Part shown: positions 10,112 through 22,594 of the stretch, one piece after another
How positions within the stretch are numbered: the first letter of the stretch is position 1
Layout of the letters: each line of letters starts with the position of its first letter
Assembly (NCBI GenBank): GCA_963682055.1
Contig: OY821749.1
Span: forward strand, 27,783,631 to 27,847,630
Direction: 5' to 3'
DNA: 64,000 nt
Origin: Primula veris
Lineage: Eukaryota; Streptophyta; Magnoliopsida; Ericales; Primulaceae
Position numbers and translations under genes: made by a program
Notes under the pieces: model-generated
Databases searched by the model: none
The model's input: only the letters and a program-made list of their open reading frames with translations
What the model was told of the DNA's origin: nothing

Positions 10112-13100
10112 ATGGGGGCATCCCTGTCTTCCCTAACAACCACCACAAACACAAACACCAACAACAACACTTCACTAGGAGACATACCCGAGAGCTGCGT
10201 TGCTACCGTGTTCCTAAACCTCAACCCTCCCGAGATTTGTAACCTCGCTGTTCTCAACCATGCCTTTCGAGGTGCAGCATCCTCCGATGCTGTCTGGAAG
10301 TCTAAGCTGCCTGCCAACTATGCTGAGCTTCTCGGGCTTGTCTCCGAGGAGGAGAGGAAACGGTGTTGTTCGAAGAAGGATGTTTTTGAGGTTCTTTCTA
10401 GGGGGGTGAGGTTCGATGGCTCATCCAAGGCATGTTTGTTTCCCCCTCCCTCTCTATCGCTATGTATATAACTGTTTTTTCGTTATTATGGGTGTGCTTA
10501 GATCGGTAATAAAAAATAGGATACATGGTAAAAGGTAAGTTTTTTTCTCGACATGGCAGTGCTGTAGTAGTCTTTATTAGCCTGGTTACTTCCTATGTAC
10601 AGTGGAACTGTGTTTTTCGTGATTATGGGTGTGCTAAAATGCTGAAATTGGTAAAAGAAAATCAGGATACATAAGTTTTTTCTCGATATGGTGGTGCTGG
10701 AGTCCCTTTTAGCCCTGTTACTAGTTCTTCCCTATGTACGGTGGAACTATTTTTTTGTACTTATGGGGCGCTGAAAGGCTAAAATCGAATTTTGTTTTTT
10801 TAGATATATGGTGAAAGATCGTTTTTTTTTAATATGGGAGGTGCTGGAATATGATTTAGCCTACTACTAGTTAATCTCATGTATGTATGTTTGTATATAT
10901 GTGTGTGTTTGTTGGCAGACATGGACGTTGCTAGTTAACCCATATGAACGCTAATTTTTGAAGGTTTTAATTGAAATGCAGAGGAAAATATTTATTTTTT
11001 AAAAAATCAAAATGAAAGGGGTTAAGCCCTAGACGGTCTCCACTTAGTTCATTCCCTTGTTTACATGTGATGGTTTTGGTTTATGGTGTGGGATTTATGT
11101 GAGTTTCAACTGAAAACTGGGGGTAGTTAAGGTCTAGGTTGGGTTTATTATATATGGGGTTTGGGTTATTGTGAATTTGGTTAGGTGGGTTATCAAATTT
11201 ATGGCTTTTGTGAATTTGTAAATTGGGTAAATTATGGATTTTATGTGTTCCTCAACCTCACCCCTGAGATTTGCAACCTTGCCGTACTCAATCACGCTTT
11301 TCACGGCATCGTCTCGTCCGACGCCGTTTGGTAGTCTAAGCTACTGCCAAACTATCTCGACCTTTCCTCTCTTCTATTGTCTCCAGATCGAGACCTGTGT
11401 GGCCCTGCATTGAGACAGAGTATTTAGACTATAATTGCAACTTATAGTTTATTATACCTTTTTTTTTGTGATGAGATCAAGTAAGTAATTTTTTTAATCA
11501 AGTTAAATGGAATTGAGTTTCTTATATATTTGTCTTTACCCCAAATCACGGCAAATGCATCTTTGAGTTTAGCTCAGGTTGTATTCGTGAATTCGTGTTT
11601 TTTGAGAATATGAGTGGGTGAATAAATGGTTAAACTGGTCTTGGGAATGAAATCTTGGGAACGTTCAGTTGGGTTAATATTAATATCAATTTGGTTGCAT
11701 ATATCTATCGATCTTATCTTGAATTGAAACGTTAGATAGTTTCATTTGACTATTGCAATGAAGGGCTAGGAAGTCCATTTATCTCGTTTGTTTAGCAAGT
11801 AGTCCTACATTGTTTGAAAACTATACACACTCCATATGTTGTATATTCTGTGGTATTGTTTTTGAAACAGTGTCTATGGGATAGTTGCCAAACAAGTCCA
11901 GATAATTGCATTTTTGGTAGAGAAGTTTTTCTTTTCTTAAAGAGGATCTAGCTATTTCACTCGATAGATAAGTTTTTTTTCCTTTCTAAGAGAGGATCTA
12001 AGGATTTCACCCTTACCCCCATTTTTGGTAGATAAGTATTGGCACTGCAATTTTTGTTAAACAAGTTATGTAGGACCTTTTTTACTTACCCATGAAGTTT
12101 TAGGGAATAGAGAGTTCCAAGTGGTATAAGTATAACTGAAACTTTCCTGAACTCAGCAGTTTGGATTATAAAGCAGTCCCTAATCCATAATAAGCAGATT
12201 TTGACTTCTATTTGTCATGTGGTTAATGATATTGTTTGAAGTGTCAATTAAGTTTTATGGCCAAATTAAGAAACTTCTATAATAGCAGATTTCGACTTCT
12301 AACTGTCATGTGGTAATGAAATAGTTCGAGTTGTCAATGAAGTTATATGGCCAAGAGACTGGATTTTGTATGTTAGGGTAGTTTATCCTCGTCTCCACCA
12401 AATCTTGGAATTTAGTTACAATTTAATCTTCTCTGATACTCTAAAGTTACATAACACACACAAGTAATTTAAGAGTTTCGATTATTATCCTAGCAGTCTT
12501 TGAAGCTAACATTTGATGTGAAATCTACATTATCAATTCGTTTTCCTGGTATTGACATCTAGCTATGGGTACTTACATATTTATACATTTTTTGGTGTTA
12601 GTGATTACAGGAAGTTTGGTTGGATAGGGTGACAGGAAAGCTTTGTATGTCAATATCAGCAAAGGGGATGGCGATCACTGGGATTGAAGATAAAAGATAC
12701 TGGAATTGGGTTCCTACTGAAGAATCTCGGTAAGATTTTTTCCCATCTGATTCAATCAAAGATGATTCATGGATTAGGTCGCCAATTCTTTAGTTTGCTA
12801 GAATAAGTGTGTCTAAAGTTATAAGTATGCATGCATATTGTGTATGTCTAATAATGTGTGGAACTCGGCATGTATTCCTCTGTTTTAAAAAGCTCACTTC
12901 AAAGCTGAAAAGCTCAAATTTATCTTTTGTGCTGGAAAAGAAATACACTTTATGGAAAAGTTCAAAAAGCTTAAGCGGTAAGCTAAAAAAGCTTTAGCTA
13001 TGCTTTTCCGTTTTGAAACACTGATATAATTTTGACTAAGGTAAAAGCTGATCAATGGCACTCAACCATGATATTTATTATTCTCTTGTATATCTTTGTG

Positions 13101-16020
13101 TTCTTCTCTCACTAGACTCTGAAGATCTTATTCATATAGATCACACCAAGTACTAGGGCTTCATTGGCATATTTGTAGCCTTTACATAGATCCTATATGT
13201 ATATCAAATAGGAAAGACTTCCTTAATTTTCTTTCCATAAATATCGTCAAGATCTTTGACTCTTTTTCCTTTAAGGCTTTAACGTATCTCTTTCCTTTCT
13301 TCTAGATTTCTTTTCATATTTTTCCAACCGATCTGCACGCCAAAATCATAGGAAATCCCAGTTTGAATCTGCCAATCGTGGCAATCGTGGCTGAGTTGCA
13401 ACTGAAGTTACAACGAACCTTTCATAAAAAACTGTCAAGTAATAATTGTACAATTCAGAATAAATTCACATATTATTTTGCGACTACAACGACAAATAGA
13501 GAGGTAGCCTAGAAACTAGGATCTAATAGTATGGCGGTAAAAGTTTGGTATTAGCATAGCCAACAAGGTCGAACTTGATTATGCAGTAGTCTATAACATA
13601 TCTTGGGACGCGTAGACGTTGTTTTGTAATTGTGTAAATGTATATTGGGATGAGTAGACATTGTTTTGTAAATGTGTAAAAATATATGTTAGAAATTAGT
13701 TACAAGGTTTACAACCATCCTTGACCCGTAGTTATTGTCTTTTCTTGAATCGAACCGTCAGTCATCCTACGACTATAGGATGCTTTTGCCAAGACACAAT
13801 GAGAAGACGTGGACAAAGTAAAAAAGGTGTGAATTTATTATTTATGTATTAGTTGGAGAACCTCCAGAGAATATCGTGATACATACTAGTAGTTTTTCCC
13901 CACCAAATAAACAGCATGTGTGAAACATGGTATGTTTGAGAATTACATATCCACTTGGTAACGGATGATACTTCTACAAGTGTAACCCTCGCGTTCAGCA
14001 TGACATCCAGTAAGGGCTTGGCGCTGTGTTCTCTCCTATTCGGGTCGGAAAGGATTTTTACCTTTCTGTAATACTAGTTTTTTTTATAGATAGGTACAGT
14101 TTTTCTTCATATCTGATTCATGCCTTGCACTGAAGATAGACCATTTGATGGTTAGTGGCTGATTCTTGATCTTGTGTTGCTATCTCATTCTTGACATGGG
14201 TATCTCGAAAAATATACATGTCTCTCCGATTAAGCTCTTTACTTTTACTTTCTATTGATCAATGCTTCAAAAGTCACTAGGCGAGGTTGAGGCGGTGATG
14301 TGGAGCCTGGAGGTCGGAGGCGAGGACTAGTCAGGGCCTGGCTGGGAAAACCATATTTTCACTGTTTTGTTCACAATTTCTGGATAGACATCATCAAAGT
14401 GCTTCCATGCTAAGCTTAGTTCATGCACTTTTAGTTATTCAGCACCTTCCAACAATAAGTTATAAACAACAATTCGCTTAACAGAAAACAAGAATAGACA
14501 TGTCGAACAAACAATGCAAGTGGAAATCAATCTTTAAGTAGAAAAGTCACGAATATACAAATTAATTAGCTCCGATTGCTTAGCTTAGCCCAATCCAACA
14601 AACCCATTATCATGAAGTCCAGCTAAAGCTTGTCAGCCAGGCCGGGCCTAGGGCCCTTGAGGCCGGGATTGCTTATAATTTCAAAGCTAATAATCTTTTG
14701 TTCAATGATTGCTTATTTATGTTCGGAATGTCAGGATTTGTTTCCTACTTGAATGTGGACGGACCTTCTTTTGTTGTTTGGTTATTTCTTCATTGTTTTT
14801 TCTCAGTAATTACATATAATCTCTAAGAAAATGAAGGTTTTATTTAACAATGTGACATTTCAAATGATACTTTGATACCAACTTACTCCCAAACTTCTTC
14901 CTTATGATTTGCTAGTCTTTATTCGATTCTCCCTCTAATTACATTTTAGATCAGTTGATCGCTTAGTTTGATAAGGATTGAAATGAATGCAGAGCAGCCT
15001 TTTTTCGGTTGGTGATAAGATATATCATTATGTGATTGGAATAAACATTGATACCTGATAACGTTCTATTCAAGTAGAGGGGAATGACCATTTCCCCTTG
15101 AAGAAAATGTCATCTGAAGGTGGCAATCTTGTGGCATAAGGCATGATATGAGTGGTTATTGCTATTTTCATTTTACCTTATCAAACTAGGGGAGACTTTC
15201 AAGTTCTTCAAAATAAGAAAACAATATACTGTATCATTTTTTTTCTTACATATCGGTTACCTTTGCAAGTTGGTAAAAGATGATTTATATCTTTCTGGGT
15301 ACATCTTCTCAACAAAGGAGCCTAAATTGATGAATTACATTTTGCTAGTCAGGAAAAAGGAAAACGCTAAATGTTGTTAGTTTGAGAATTTGTTCTTTTG
15401 TATAGTTGCTTCTATAGTTAGAACAGAAACTTGGAAATTATAGCCACAAATGACATGAGTGAGGATATAGCATGTTTGATGATAACCTCATAACTTAATT
15501 CATATAGCAACTAAGATTTACATAAATTTAATCATATATTTTCGATGGTTTTAGGTTTCAAGTAGTTGCTTATCTGCAGCAAATATGGTGGTTTGAGGTT
15601 GATGGGTCGGTTACTTTCCCTTTTCCTGCTAATACATACACTCTCTCTTTCCGTATTCATGTCGGAAGATTTACCAAAAGGCTAGGTCGACGTGTAAGTA
15701 CGTACGAACACACTCACGGTTGGGAAATAAGACCTGTACGCTTCGAATTTTCAACATCTGATGGCCAACAAGCTTTTATCGAGTCCTTTTTAGACGAAGC
15801 TCAATACGATGATACATATGGTAATAATCACAAACGTGGCTGTTGGTTGGAATATAAAGTTGGTGAGTTTATTGTGACTGATTCTGACCCCCCTACAGAA
15901 GTTAAATTTTGGATGAAGCAGATCGATTGTACACATTCAAAGGGGGGTCTTTGTGTAGATTCTGTATCTATTATGCCAAGCGAACTGAGCAATCGCAGAA
16001 GAAAAGGTTTTGTGAAGTAA
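10112..16020 (+). CDS. PP2-A12: F-box protein with phloem protein 2 lectin domain, PP2-A12-like
   Basis: Predicted SCF ubiquitin-ligase adaptor with a PP2 carbohydrate-binding-like domain. Exons are 10112-10429, 12611-12729 and 15555-16020, giving 300 residues. Exon 1 encodes MGASLSSL, then the F-box (GDIPESCVATVFLNLNPPEIC, then NHAFRGAASSDAVWKSKLP). Exon 2 gives EVWLDRVTGKLCMSI and GIEDKRYWNWVPTEESR. Exon 3 gives the PP2 core: QQIWWFEVDGSVTF, FRIHVGRFTKRLGRR, HGWEIRPVRFE, KRGCWLEYKVGEF and MKQIDCTHSKGGLCVDSV. Intron 1 (10430-12610) uses a GC donor (AAG|GCATGT). The nearest GT, four bases on, would create an immediate TGA after splicing, so the GC donor is the reading that works. Intron 2 (12730-15554) is GT-AG. 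Match to the A12 member rests on remembered family sequence; A11-A15 paralogues are alternatives. Confidence 0.92.
10484..10890 (+). repeat. About three degenerate tandem copies, 137-bp period, in F-box intron 1
   Basis: Recurring marks are TTATGGGTGTGCT (10484, about 10622, and TTATGGGGCGCT near 10761), TTTTTTCTCGA(C/T)ATGG, GGTGCTGGA or AGTGCTGTA, TTAGCC and TATGTAC(A/G)GTGGAACT. Copies are well diverged. The repeats lie between the functional exon 1 and its fossil copy. Confidence 0.75.
11245..11395 (+). pseudogene. Fossil copy of the F-box exon inside intron 1 of the same gene
   Basis: This stretch aligns by eye with exon 1 around 10212-10350. It translates as VFLNLTPEICNLAVLNHAF, then HGIVSSDAVW, a TAG stop where exon 1 has AAG, and then SKLLPNYLDL. 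A codon is missing after NLT relative to NPPEIC. The F-box core is recognisable but the start is lost and the frame is broken, so it is a non-functional copy. Likely origin is partial tandem duplication of exon 1 or decay of a neighbouring paralogue; I infer this, the sequence shows only the similarity. Confidence 0.9.
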
Positions 16021-17610
16021 TTAGTTTTACATGGTTTTTAGTTTTACCAATGGCCCAGAAGGTTTTTGTTTGGGATTGTATACAAGCTTATATAGTTTCA
16101 AAGTAAATGATTACACTCTTCTTTCATTTGAGTTGATGTCATTGTTAACACCTGAGATTGTTCTGGAGTGTATAGCATTGCAAACTGTTGAGATGTGTTT
16201 TTGTAACCGATGTGTATAGCATTGCAAACGATATGAAGGATTTGCAATAAGTTTGCAGATGGTCTATGGTTCCAAAATTTTCGGATATTATAAAATTTCT
16301 CTTTGCCATCATTTTGTGTTAAGGGGATGGGTTTCGAGGTTCCGTTTGTTTCTTTTTCGCTTAAAATTGATATATTTTCAGAACTAGGTAATACTATTGG
16401 TTCTGTTTGATCTTTTTTGTATTTTCCACTTTTGACTAATTCGGTTGTCTCCGTTTGCTGGTTTTGTATTCATATTGAGGAGAACTTTGGACCAGCTGTT
16501 TTGGTGTATGAGCATCTAGACAATTGGCCATTATTATCGGGTTTGAGGTTTTATGCACTTCATTATTCTTCAAGATTTTGTAACTTGATCTACAATTTCC
16601 TTTACGTGGTATATTATGTTGCTAAAAAAAAAAACTCTGGAAATGTTACCACGTAAAGTAAATTGAAGCATTTTCACGGCAGACGCTAAAAGCGTAACCC
16701 TTACTGGAAAAAACGTAAATACACGTAAATACATGAACATAACAGGTTCAAACATTATGAATTATTATTCACATAGTTTAATTAATAATCACGAAGTATG
16801 GCAAATCATATTCGACCATGTGCCTTGAGATTCATTTTATAGCACATTATTGTGTGTGTAAACATTTTAGCTACGGAACATGTTATCTTTTCCTAAACAA
16901 AACCTTAATATTTTTTGAGATTTAAAACGCGTTTTTCAGCATTGAAGTGTTAAACATGTGGATTTTTTAGGCTTCTGGAGCTTTACGCTAAAGCGTAACA
17001 CCGTACACTTTTTTAGCTTTAATAAAAGCGAGACTTAACGCATTCTAAGTCGAACTTATTAATACACTCGTTAATATCCCATTGTTTTTTTGCATTTGAA
17101 TAATTAATTTTATTACTACTTGAACTTTATATTTTCCAAATTTCTTAATTTAATTGAGAGTTAAGACCCAATAAACGATGTCAATCTGATGTCCTCGCCG
17201 CCTATGGCTGATGTATAATGCAAACAAATTGTCAAACGTACACACATTGTGACATTGGCATAGTAAATGATATGAGAGCATCTACATCTAGAAATTTAAA
17301 TTCAGACCTTGATTAATTCAATGTAAATTTATAGAAAATAATATTACTTAAACACTGTACAAATGAGTTTCCCATTGCATTTTGGTTTTTTTCTTTTGTA
17401 TAGTGAACGTCCTTTGTTGGCAAAAACAGGATTACATACAAATTAAATGCAAATAAATACCGTGCTATGGGAATGAAACTTTATATTCTTAATTATTAAT
17501 TTAACACTTTGATTAAGACACTCCCATTATCCCAATTAAGTGAGTCCACTTAAAAGGTGAGTGCCAAAATATACATCAACTACTAAATAAATTAAAATAA
17601 AAAATAAAAA

Positions 17611-17730
17611 ATACTAAATCATCGTTTTTAACATATTTTAATAAAAATACATAGTCAAAATTTAAAAAATTCATTAAATTTCCTAATAATGGAGTATGAT
17701 CTCCCCATGGCCTGCACTTAGTATCACTGG
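17611..17730. repeat. Dispersed repeat copy (CTGCACTT-ending family)
   Basis: Shared with 54866-54990: both have TTTTTA(A/C)C, TATTTTAAT, AAAAATTTAAAAAA, a variable segment and then the end (C/T)CTGCACTTA. The family is typical plant interspersed debris of unknown class. Confidence 0.5.
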
Positions 17731-20700
17731 TTGAGGTTGACCTATTAGTTTTTCTTCTGTAATACACAAATGATCAATTGAATTTCATATTGGTGTGTCT
17801 TTAATTTAAAAATTAAAGTGATCACAGGACCATATATAGTGTTGTACCTCTCATGTGAAGAACCACTGTAGCGTTGTCACCCCTACGTAATGTAGTGTAA
17901 AGTAAGCATTAATAAATACACAATTTATAACATACCGGTAAGGAGTCAGCTTTTTTGTTAACACTGTATATGTTACTGTATATGTTGGAAGATTATCAAA
18001 TTAAAAACTAGGGTTAATTGCACTTTGTATGGCTGTATTTTGTTATTGTACTATCATACATTATTGCCCAGACCCCACGATATTACTACTATAGTAATTT
18101 ACTCTCGGAAAGGCATCCGCCCTAATATTTGTAGGTTCCCATGTCTTATATTTTTAAATATCAATTAGATTAAAATCAATACAATGGTCAAAAATAATTA
18201 TAGGTTTTAATGTTTTGGAAAAAACAACGAACGAGTAACACTACCGTGAATTCGGTCTACTATTATTTAGTGTGTGTCACTTAATAAAAATCTAACACTT
18301 ATTAATGAACAAAAAAAATTAAAATTAAAATTAAAACTAAAAAATAATAAAAAATTAACACATATTAATGAACCTAAAAATATCAACACAAAAATTAATT
18401 CAAAATTAAAACTAAAATTAATATCAACCCTAAATAATAGTGCACCGGTTCATATAATTGTTTTTTCATATATTGAGAGATAATATACAAAAAAAATTTC
18501 AAAATTTTTATTGACTCTTAAACGAGTTTGTATTTTTTAAAGTAATCAGGACAGCCTATCCTAAAAAAAAAAAAAAAAAAAAACAGTCAAAACCAATCCC
18601 TTGGAAAGTCACTAGTGTACGTGGGAAAATATAAGACCAGAGATAAACCAAGAATTTTATGCAGTTTCAATTATTTTCCCTCTTGAAGAGAAAAATGAGC
18701 GAGATTTATGTATTCGGATATTTGCAATGAATAATACTAATATACAAAAAAATATAAAAGGAAGATTCTACTGTCAACCAAGTGTTTCACATCCACGGTG
18801 TCATGTACATCTTGTACATATATATTCTTCTGCGGTTTCTTTCTTTACCTAAATTATGGTGAAAAAAACGAAATCTTTTTTCTGTTTCAATGTACTAAAA
18901 AATCATTAGAGTTCCAAGATTATTTATTATCTGAGCTAATAATATGCAATAAGTTGTAAAGTCAGCACCATCTTTTAAGTCATAGTAAGAAAAAAGACAA
19001 AGTTACACTGATACGAAAGTTTCACTTCTGGTTTGTCATGTGATTGTGTATATATACTAGCCATAGATAGTAAGAATCCAAGACATATACGTACGTACAT
19101 AAGTTTAGTTTTGGACTCAAATTATACACGTACGCGTTTACATTGATGACTATATAGAGAAACATCATTGTGTCATAGCGTGTAAGAAGGAACAGTACTG
19201 GTTCTATAAGTAGTAGTAATTAATATTAGTAAGTTTTTGGTATGATGTAGATGGATTATTAAAGGGGTAAGGTTGTAAAATAAATATGACTGTTAGTTGT
19301 ATTTATAATAATTATCGGGTAGGTTTAATAGGACCACATTCTTACCTTTGCTACCAAGATTTACATTCCCCGTTCTAAGCCGACAACATATATACCCCCA
19401 TAAATCCCCCTTTATTTACTATTCCTTTACTTTTTATTTGTTGCAAATTAAAATGAAAAATATTATCAGTGATGAACGACGTTACACTTTGTAAGTAGAT
19501 TTTCAAGACAATTTTACTATTAGTATGTGGTTTATGAGCGTTGAAAGCTGGCTTAGAAAATCTCAAATCAGTTTATTTTTTCCCTGTCAAACAAAACCAC
19601 GGGTTAATTTATGTAACTTAACCGGTCATATTGCCTGTGATTATGACAACAGCCTTTCAAAATTTAAATGGTATATACACGATTAACCGGCTAAATATAT
19701 TTCCAATTTGTTTTTGGAAAAATTGAATCCATCATTTTGCATCCAGCTTACTTGTCTCATTGGAATCTTTGTATAAGAGGTTTTTTTAAGGGTAAACCGA
19801 CTTTATCATACATGCATGTATGAAGAGTGAGACCAAAGTCTCTAAAAACCTTACAGCATTCCGAGAAACTAAGACCCGGAGCAGCCACTCGTTGTATAAA
19901 AAGTTATGACAATGCGATTTAGACCCAGCTTGACCTTTTTTTTTATTTATAAGGAAGCATGTATATTGCCAAAACGAGCAAAACACAACCAAAGGTTATC
20001 AGCACAAATAGCTGACTAAGCTAAAAGAAAAACTTTGTTCATAATTACATCATTTGTAAATAAGTAGGAAAAGATCAAAATTAAAAACCAAACTAGATCG
20101 AGTATTACACCAGGTCTAAAGCCTTGCGGAACTGCAATTTAAATCTCTCTTTGCACAAGAGAATTATAGATCTTTACCGGAGAGCATGACTGGAAATTAT
20201 ATCTTTTCTATTGAGACAGTACCAAGCCAAAGATATCAAAATTTAAGTTCCAAAGGCACTATGATTCTAAGTTCTTTAAGGCCTAATTTTTTCATCAAAC
20301 TTTCTATCTTTAGAGCACCAATATTCTTATATAGTGTCGATGTTGTGATGCTTTGGGAAAATTAATTATTGCACTAATAATTGCAGTTTAGTTAACCTTA
20401 TTTATTATCAATAAAAGTATCTGTTTCTTAAAAAAAAAAACTTATTTCTTATCTCCTAAGAGTGAGACTAAACACTAGAGTGGAGGATGAAAAACTCTAT
20501 TGGACAAATTCTTTAAATGTACGAAAAGTGTGAGATTCTTCATGTTCTTTGTCAAAAAAAAAACTGCACAATTATTCGTGAGAAGGATAAACCCAAAGGG
20601 GCGACATAAATGAGAAACTGAATAAACTCAATCGTGATAAGGTTATTTTTTGACTAATTACGTACAAAACACTTTCCGTACTAAGGAGAAGTATTTAATT

Positions 20701-22425
20701 GTGAAACCCACTCATGAAGTACAAGAGTATAGCGTCTAAAATTCTCCATATACGATATATACTTCGCCATGAATGTCTAGTTCTAGATATGAACATGAGG
20801 TCTCCATGTTTGATCATCTCACTTTGACACAATATAGTTGTTTTGAAATATTTATATGCCAAGGTTGATGATTATTGTAAACATTGTTTTATTGTGGCTT
20901 AGTTATGTGCATGATGAGTGTAATCACCATATTTTCTAAGACAGTGATACTAATTAAGCAACTCGAAGAGTCTAATAATCTCGTGAATAATGTGTATATG
21001 AAGAAGAACATAGCTAGAGGCATTTACATTGAATATTAGACATGGGGATAATGAAGTGTTATAACTAGTATATTTTATTTGTATTATTTATTTGTTTGTA
21101 TGTCATTATTATTATATAGTCACCGCCTTTCTATATCTGTGTCGTGCATAAAACTCCTCAAAACGTCGTACAGAGATGACATAATAGACCAAAATTATTG
21201 GAAGTACACTGCAAAATAGAAGGGATAAAGTTAGCTAGCTAGGGTGCGGCCAAAGGCATCTAGCTAAAAGAAGCAAACCTAGCTGTAAAGTAAAATTATT
21301 TAATCATTGTAGAAATTGGTATGTTTGATAATTAAGGGCAAAGTGACTAAGTCGGATTGAAGTATATATATGGAAAGTAAACTAAACTTAACTTCTACTC
21401 ACTATGTTCCATTTTATGTTAGTAAAGATTGATCAGTATAATTAAAGAAACATGAGAACTCGTATAATCGTTTGTCTTTCGCTTTGTTATTTCCACCTGT
21501 GATTAGGTGCAGATTGTTTACTTATTTATATAAACGACTAATATCAGAACTGATTTGTAATTTGTTGAAGTATTATGGTTTAGGAATATAAATCATTATA
21601 ATTCAGAAGATTAAGAGTGAGTTTCAGATAGTCCTCAAATGCTTTTGAAACTCCTATAAAAAATTAGATGGTCCAACAGCAGACCTAAGTTGACCTAGTT
21701 TTTTAAGGGTTTGGATCGATGTTTTCTAAGCAAGAATTGTCCCATAGGGCTTGAATATGGATATAGAGATGATGAGAAAAGATTTTGGCTGTATTCTGAT
21801 TTTTGAGTACGTATGAGTGAGTATATATCTACCATAATTTTGTGATAAATTGATGGAAAAAAAAGCTATGCAGCTATGCTATACTGAAACATGCAAGGCG
21901 GCGATGACCATCGATCACAGCCCGAACGGGTTCTAATTCATGAACACAAGTGTGACGTCGTTGTCAATAAAAGCAACCAACGACCACAACGATGACTGAG
22001 AGAAAGTCGGTGGAGAAAACATGAAAACTCGGAGATTCTCTTAAAGTATTATTAATTGCAAAAAAAATATAATATTGATGTTGTTTCGCTAAGGTAATGC
22101 TTATAGTGATCAGTTAGTCGGGTAATGGATATTGCTTAATTAGAAGGGTGAAGTTTAGTACAATTAAATCTCTGAAGTATGTTTATATATTTTTCAATCT
22201 CAAATTTCCTCTTCCTAGTTTCTCTTGTTTTTTTTTAAAAATTGTTTCTAAATAAAGCGAGGGTCTCGTCGCTGTTTTTCCTTACAAAAAATTTAGTCCC
22301 CACACAACCGTGATGCCATTGCCACGCAACAAGCATACCTACTCTTAAAATTTATTAGTCATAATTTCGAATTTAAATTGGAAGATCATCTGTCATTCTC
22401 TTACTCCCAATAGAGAACTTAACAT

Positions 22426-22442
22426 CTCTCTATCTATCTATC
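22426..22442 (+). repeat. Microsatellite (TCTA)n before HD-Zip gene
   Basis: Short run of TCTA/TCTC units leading into a CTCTGGCTCTCTGTCTC leader, about 150 bp before the HD-Zip start codon; probably in the 5' UTR. Confidence 0.7.
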
Positions 22443-22594
22443 TCTGGCTCTCTGTCTCACTAGATCTGTGGTCCAAAGTAGTAACAATAAGTCCCATAAA
22501 TATACCGGTGCTTGTTTTAGGTTTAAAAACCCCCCAACAAGTGAAGCTAAAGTAAACACAAACAGTTGAAGAAAGAATAAAGAGAGAAAAGATA

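Larger units (their letters stand above)
16021..22594. other. Gene-poor region between F-box and HD-Zip genes
   Basis: I found no protein or RNA gene here. It holds the F-box 3' flank, a dispersed-repeat copy (about 17611-17730), an AAAATT-type low-complexity stretch (18300-18440), a poly-A run near 18562-18582 and much AT-rich unique-looking DNA. A TCTA microsatellite and CT-rich leader lie at 22420-22460, directly upstream of the HD-Zip gene. Open frames of 60-120 codons show no motifs. Confidence 0.45.

Noticed and set aside
10430..10433. GT donor at 10434 instead of the GC donor for F-box intron 1
   Set aside because: Using it makes T|GA, an immediate stop after splicing, and breaks the conserved K-E junction.
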